A DNA stretch of 33,039 bases from an uncultured Pedobacter sp. Lineage in GTDB: Bacteria; Bacteroidota; Bacteroidia; Sphingobacteriales; Sphingobacteriaceae. The position numbers and the translations under genes are program-made. Positions 30,768 to 33,039 of the stretch are shown one piece after another. The stretch spans positions 1 to 33,039 of the forward strand of contig CALLKE010000257.1 in the NCBI GenBank assembly GCA_938008555.1, given 5' to 3'. Below the pieces are notes generated by a model. That model did not search any database and was not told where the DNA came from. It saw nothing but the letters and a program-made list of their open reading frames with translations. Position 1 is the stretch's first letter. Each line of letters opens with the position of its first letter.

Positions 30768-31105
30768 AGTTTTCCTTTACAGTAAGCGGACCTTGCTTGC
30801 TCCTGTTTCTCTTTTGAATTTTCGCCAAACCACCAAGCTGTACACTTCTTGGGGATGTTGACGGATTGTACGCCCTCCTGAAAACCTTGGGCTTTCGCAG
30901 CTTCCAGCTTCGCTGCCATTGTAGCGCTTGCAGTGGCAAGTGTCTCCATGTTTTCCGCAGTTACCTTTACTACTACGAAGCCTACGAAGCCAGCGTAGCT
31001 TAAGGTTGCTGTAGCTAATAGTAGGGCAGCAAACTTCAGTAACCGCCAAGTTCTAATTGGCTTGTAGCCGTCTATGCTTGCGTCTGCTTCGTCGTAGTAT
31101 TGCAT
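30764..31105 (-). CDS. Single-pass membrane protein (113 aa)
   Basis: The ATG follows the ligase stop directly and the stop overlaps the next start by ATGA. Residues about 22-48 (LLKFAALLLATATLSYAGFV and on) form one membrane helix. After it come an Ala-rich helix and a C-terminal region with two Cys (KKCTAWWFG, then SAYCKGKL). The charged N-terminus should be cytoplasmic, placing the Cys-containing part in the periplasm. No family recognised; co-transcription with DNA ligase does not suggest a specific role. Confidence 0.7.
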   Translation of the reverse strand: MQYYDEADASIDGYKPIRTWRLLKFAALLLATATLSYAGFVGFVVVKVTAENMETLATASATMAAKLEAAKAQGFQEGVQSVNIPKKCTAWWFGENSKEKQEQARSAYCKGKL

Positions 31106-31972
31106 TTATGTGTCCATTTCATCCCGCCAACCTAAAGCCCGAGGGAAGCGGGGGGCATTCAATACACCGTATGCAAAGCTGCGGTATTTGAGAAGCTTAC
31201 CAATATAGCTGGTTCGATTTTGCCAGATTTGGCTTCGTTCATCATGTGTGAACTTTCCGGCGCTGCACTTGAAGGTAGTCCCGTCTTTCTGTAAAACGAA
31301 CCCGCCGACCATATCTTTCGCCACCTTGTTTTCGGCGTGGGTAGTACGATCCGTATGGCCTAACTCGTTTACATAGCTTTCATTTGTGTTTTCGTATGCG
31401 GGGTAAATGTCTACGACAAGCCCCTCAGCGTCTTCCTCCCGCTTCACCTTCATCAAATCCATTGATTTAGCCGTTGCCCGCCCAAACTTGTAGGGGGCAT
31501 CAGGACGCCGCAGCATGATGCCCTCGTACCCTTCCTCTAGGCTTTTCGTTTCGTAGTCATAGATTTCCTTGAGAGAGGTAAGCTGAATTTGCTCAAGCAC
31601 CTTGACCCGACCCGACGATGCAAGTTTGGCAAGTCGTTCTTTGTACGGAGCTTCGATGAGGTAGTCGAAGACGTAGAAAGTGAACTCCGGGGTGCCTTCA
31701 ATGCTCATTACGCCGGAGAATGTGCTGCGATAGACATCTTCTGCGTTAGGGGCACCAACGATAAGTTCGCCGTCCAACTTGTCCACACCTTGCTTGGCAA
31801 GTTCTTCCTGTATGAACTTGTTGGGGATGGGTTTCAGGCTTCGTGCTTTAAGGATGCCGTCGATGCCGAGAGCCCGGATGCCGTCGAGCTTGGGACTTCC
31901 ATATAAGAAACCTGTTTTAAGGGCGTTGATTATTGATTCTTCAAGAAGGGGCGAGGCTAGCATGGGTTTCAT
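31106..31972 (-). CDS. ATP-dependent DNA ligase
   Basis: The 288-aa enzyme seals nicks in duplex DNA. It shows the adenylation motif KLDG (Lys28), motif III FYVFDYL, motif IV EGIMLRRP, motif V LMKVK and a C-terminal OB-fold region ending RFPRALGWRDEMD. The length fits a minimal two-domain phage ligase. The frame is open to 32011, but ATG at 31972 is chosen because AAAGGA lies about six bases upstream and the family begins MKPMLA. It lies downstream of a hairpin terminator, so it probably relies on read-through or its own weak start. Confidence 0.9.
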   Translation of the reverse strand: MKPMLASPLLEESIINALKTGFLYGSPKLDGIRALGIDGILKARSLKPIPNKFIQEELAKQGVDKLDGELIVGAPNAEDVYRSTFSGVMSIEGTPEFTFYVFDYLIEAPYKERLAKLASSGRVKVLEQIQLTSLKEIYDYETKSLEEGYEGIMLRRPDAPYKFGRATAKSMDLMKVKREEDAEGLVVDIYPAYENTNESYVNELGHTDRTTHAENKVAKDMVGGFVLQKDGTTFKCSAGKFTHDERSQIWQNRTSYIGKLLKYRSFAYGVLNAPRFPRALGWRDEMDT

Positions 31973-31998
31973 ATTAAATTCCTTTAAAATTTCCATAG

Positions 31999-32025
31999 AG
32001 AAAGCCCGCACTGGGCGGGCTTTCT
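31999..32025 (-). terminator. Hairpin terminator after the 105-aa gene
   Basis: AGAAAGCCCGC (32025-32015) and GCGGGCTTTCT (32009-31999) form a perfect 11-bp stem with a 5-nt loop, 18 bp after the stop codon. The 3' arm ends in TTTCT, which supplies the only T-run. The stem reads the same way on both strands, so it may act in either direction. Confidence 0.7.
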
Positions 32026-32043
32026 GACTCAGCTTATGCAGGC

Positions 32044-32361
32044 TTACTCGTCGTTGTCACCGTCAACGGTGTTCACACCGAGGACAGCATCTTTGACGAC
32101 GCGGTCGTTTTCGCGGCGCACACCGTAGGTGCTTTCTTCGCCCTCAGCACCTTGTTCGATGAGCCACACGCGGAAGCGCTTGGTGCCACCGAACTTAGCC
32201 TTAGAGATGCGTGGATATTGTCCCTTGAGCGAACCCTTGCTGGAGTATTCAAAGCCTTGGCCAATTTCCAGGCTGTCGAGCGTGGTGGTGAATTCGCCGG
32301 GTTTACGGGTACGAGCAGCGGAAGCGGGGGCTTGCATGTTGTCTTGGATAACGAAAGTCAT
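32044..32361 (-). CDS. Monocistronic 105-aa protein with acidic tail
   Basis: AGGAG precedes the ATG at 32361. The N-terminus is Ala/Arg-rich (QAPASAARTRKPGE); the core is basic (FEYSSKGSLKGQYPRISKAK, FGGTKRFRVWLIEQG); and the C-terminus ends in VDGDNDE. The gene has its own candidate promoter and leader hairpin upstream and a hairpin terminator downstream, so it is probably made in large amounts on its own transcript. A basic core with an acidic tail is compatible with a nucleic-acid-binding protein such as a small SSB-like factor, but no OB-fold motif can be claimed. Family unknown. Confidence 0.78.
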   Translation of the reverse strand: MTFVIQDNMQAPASAARTRKPGEFTTTLDSLEIGQGFEYSSKGSLKGQYPRISKAKFGGTKRFRVWLIEQGAEGEESTYGVRRENDRVVKDAVLGVNTVDGDNDE

Positions 32362-32380
32362 GGTAAATACTCCTGTGGTT

Positions 32381-32396
32381 GTTGCATTCTTGCAAC
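32381..32396 (-). promoter_or_regulatory. Leader hairpin upstream of the 105-aa gene
   Basis: GTTGCA (32381-32386) pairs with TGCAAC (32391-32396) around a 4-nt loop. On the - strand it sits shortly after the predicted transcription start and before the AGGAG site, where it could protect the 5' end of the RNA. Confidence 0.5.
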
Positions 32397-32414
32397 GGGT
32401 TGTTTGTGAGATGA

Positions 32415-32443
32415 ATTGTAGCGCAAGTTTTGCGGTCGTGCAA
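32415..32443 (-). promoter_or_regulatory. Candidate sigma70-type promoter for the 105-aa gene
   Basis: On the - strand TTGCAC (32443-32438) and TACAAT (32420-32415) are separated by exactly 17 bp. The -10 matches 5 of 6, the -35 only 3 of 6. The site lies between the dCMP deaminase stop and the leader hairpin. Confidence 0.5.
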
Positions 32444-32444
32444 G

Positions 32445-32876
32445 TTATTTACATTTATTTTCCTCCAATCGTTCGACAACAACTCCAGCCTCAGCGAACA
32501 TCACAGAAGCTGCCTCAAACTCTTCGGCTGGCATGGAAGTCACCCCATCACCTACCACGATTCGGGCCACACCAGCCTGGATGAGGCTCTTGGCGCAGCC
32601 AGAGCAGCAGAAGTGTGTGACGTAGACGGTAGTGCCCTCCAACCTGGCTCGGGCCGCTGTGGCTACTAAATTGGCCTCTGCGTGGGCAGCAAACAAGTAC
32701 TTCGCTGGCCGTTCGCGGCGCTCTGGTGAGTCCAGCACGCCTCGGGGTGGGCCGTTGAACCCAGTCTCCACAACCTGCTTGTGCAGGCCGATGGCGACTG
32801 CGCCGACTTGCGTGCTGTCCTTGGATTTAAGGGCTGCATGCTTGGCAAAGCCCATGTGGTAATCACTCCAGTTCAA
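32445..32876 (-). CDS. dCMP deaminase
   Basis: The 143-aa zinc enzyme would convert dCMP to dUMP, the substrate of the ThyX encoded in the same block. It has the HAE motif (His65, Glu67) and the metal-binding pair Cys91 and Cys94 in FCCSGCAKSLIQAG, where Cys replaces the usual Pro before the first ligand. STQVGAVAIG and GFNGPPRG are also typical. The start is taken as TTG at 32876: AGGAG lies six bases upstream, and the family's conserved W-x-x-Y-x-M segment would be lost with the ATG at 32855. The start overlaps the upstream gene by 14 bp. Confidence 0.88.
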   Translation of the reverse strand: MNWSDYHMGFAKHAALKSKDSTQVGAVAIGLHKQVVETGFNGPPRGVLDSPERRERPAKYLFAAHAEANLVATAARARLEGTTVYVTHFCCSGCAKSLIQAGVARIVVGDGVTSMPAEEFEAASVMFAEAGVVVERLEENKCK

Positions 32877-33039
32877 TTACTTCTCCTGTAATACTGTAGT
32901 CAAAGTTAGCGATGTCGCCGGGGTATCTGTCAAACATTTCCATATCAACAGCTAGGCGTTCATCATCCGTGTTCAAACCCTCATAGTCTTTAGGGTTAGC
33001 GTTGAATTCTACAACGATTGTGATGCGGTGCTTTTTCAT
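32863..33039 (-). CDS. Unknown small acidic protein (58 aa), at the window edge
   Basis: The frame starts with an ATG at the very last base of the window (33039) and ends in TGA at 32863. It reads MKKHRITIVVEFNANPKDYE, then an acidic part, and ends SITGEVIELE. The pattern suggests a small beta-alpha-beta protein. It contains the Shine-Dalgarno of the dCMP deaminase in its last codons, so the two are coupled. The upstream ribosome site lies outside the window, so the start is not proven. Family unknown. Confidence 0.65.
   Translation of the reverse strand: MKKHRITIVVEFNANPKDYEGLNTDDERLAVDMEMFDRYPGDIANFDYSITGEVIELE

Noticed and set aside
1..33039. CRISPR array, integrase, repressor or attachment site
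   Set aside because: No regularly spaced short repeats were seen, and no recombinase or helix-turn-helix repressor is encoded in the visible genes.

Overview
The window is part of the genome of a tailed double-stranded DNA bacteriophage (Caudoviricetes). A tape-measure protein, tail-fibre genes, an endolysin with Rz/Rz1 spanins and a complete phage replication set show this. The spanin pair, including a lipoprotein, points to a Gram-negative host. A tape measure implies a long tail; I see no sheath or baseplate-wedge gene that would argue for a contractile tail. No integrase or repressor is visible, so a virulent phage is the simplest reading of what is shown. I cannot name the host or species.

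The layout is two convergent gene blocks. Block 1 (bases 1 to about 10984, + strand) is the late region. It runs from the end of the tape-measure gene through a tail protein, a short fibre/adaptor, an SGNH-hydrolase fibre with a C1q-like C-terminus, a repeat fibre, a discoidin-like (F5/8 C) fibre and a GC-rich gene of unknown function. A strong terminator (8451-8485) then separates it from the lysis cassette: a membrane protein that may be the holin, a membrane-anchored protein, a GH24-type lysozyme with a C-terminal membrane anchor, Rz, Rz1 and a small basic protein.

Block 2 (10973-33039, - strand, read right to left) is the replication, recombination and nucleotide-metabolism region. In transcription order it holds: a 58-aa protein, a dCMP deaminase, a 105-aa monocistronic gene with its own promoter and terminator, an ATP-dependent DNA ligase, three small unknowns, a SNF2-type helicase, a 174-aa unknown, an AEP primase-helicase, three tRNA genes (one abnormal), a 241-aa Ala-rich protein, a DnaQ-type exonuclease fused to a DUF3820-like tail, a MazG-like NTP pyrophosphohydrolase, a 361-aa unknown, a DUF5664/MazZ-like dATP/dGTP diphosphohydrolase, a TraR/DksA-like zinc-finger protein, a membrane protein, an 89-aa unknown, a three-domain DNA polymerase I, an HNH endonuclease, ThyX, a 76-aa unknown, a PD-(D/E)XK resolvase-like nuclease, a second HNH endonuclease, SbcD, a 65-aa protein and SbcC. 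Most neighbours overlap by 4-17 bp, so most of this block probably consists of long translationally coupled transcripts.

Together the right block can prime, unwind, copy, ligate and recombine DNA. It also reshapes the dNTP pool: dCMP deaminase makes dUMP, ThyX makes dTMP, and two MazG-superfamily enzymes hydrolyse dNTPs. The most interesting signals are RNA structures at translation starts (a hairpin lying exactly between the thyX Shine-Dalgarno and its ATG; a 67-nt stem-loop in front of an HNH gene), the pool enzymes that could go with modified DNA, the unknown gene between the two pyrophosphohydrolases, and an oversized class II tRNA whose anticodon cannot be placed.
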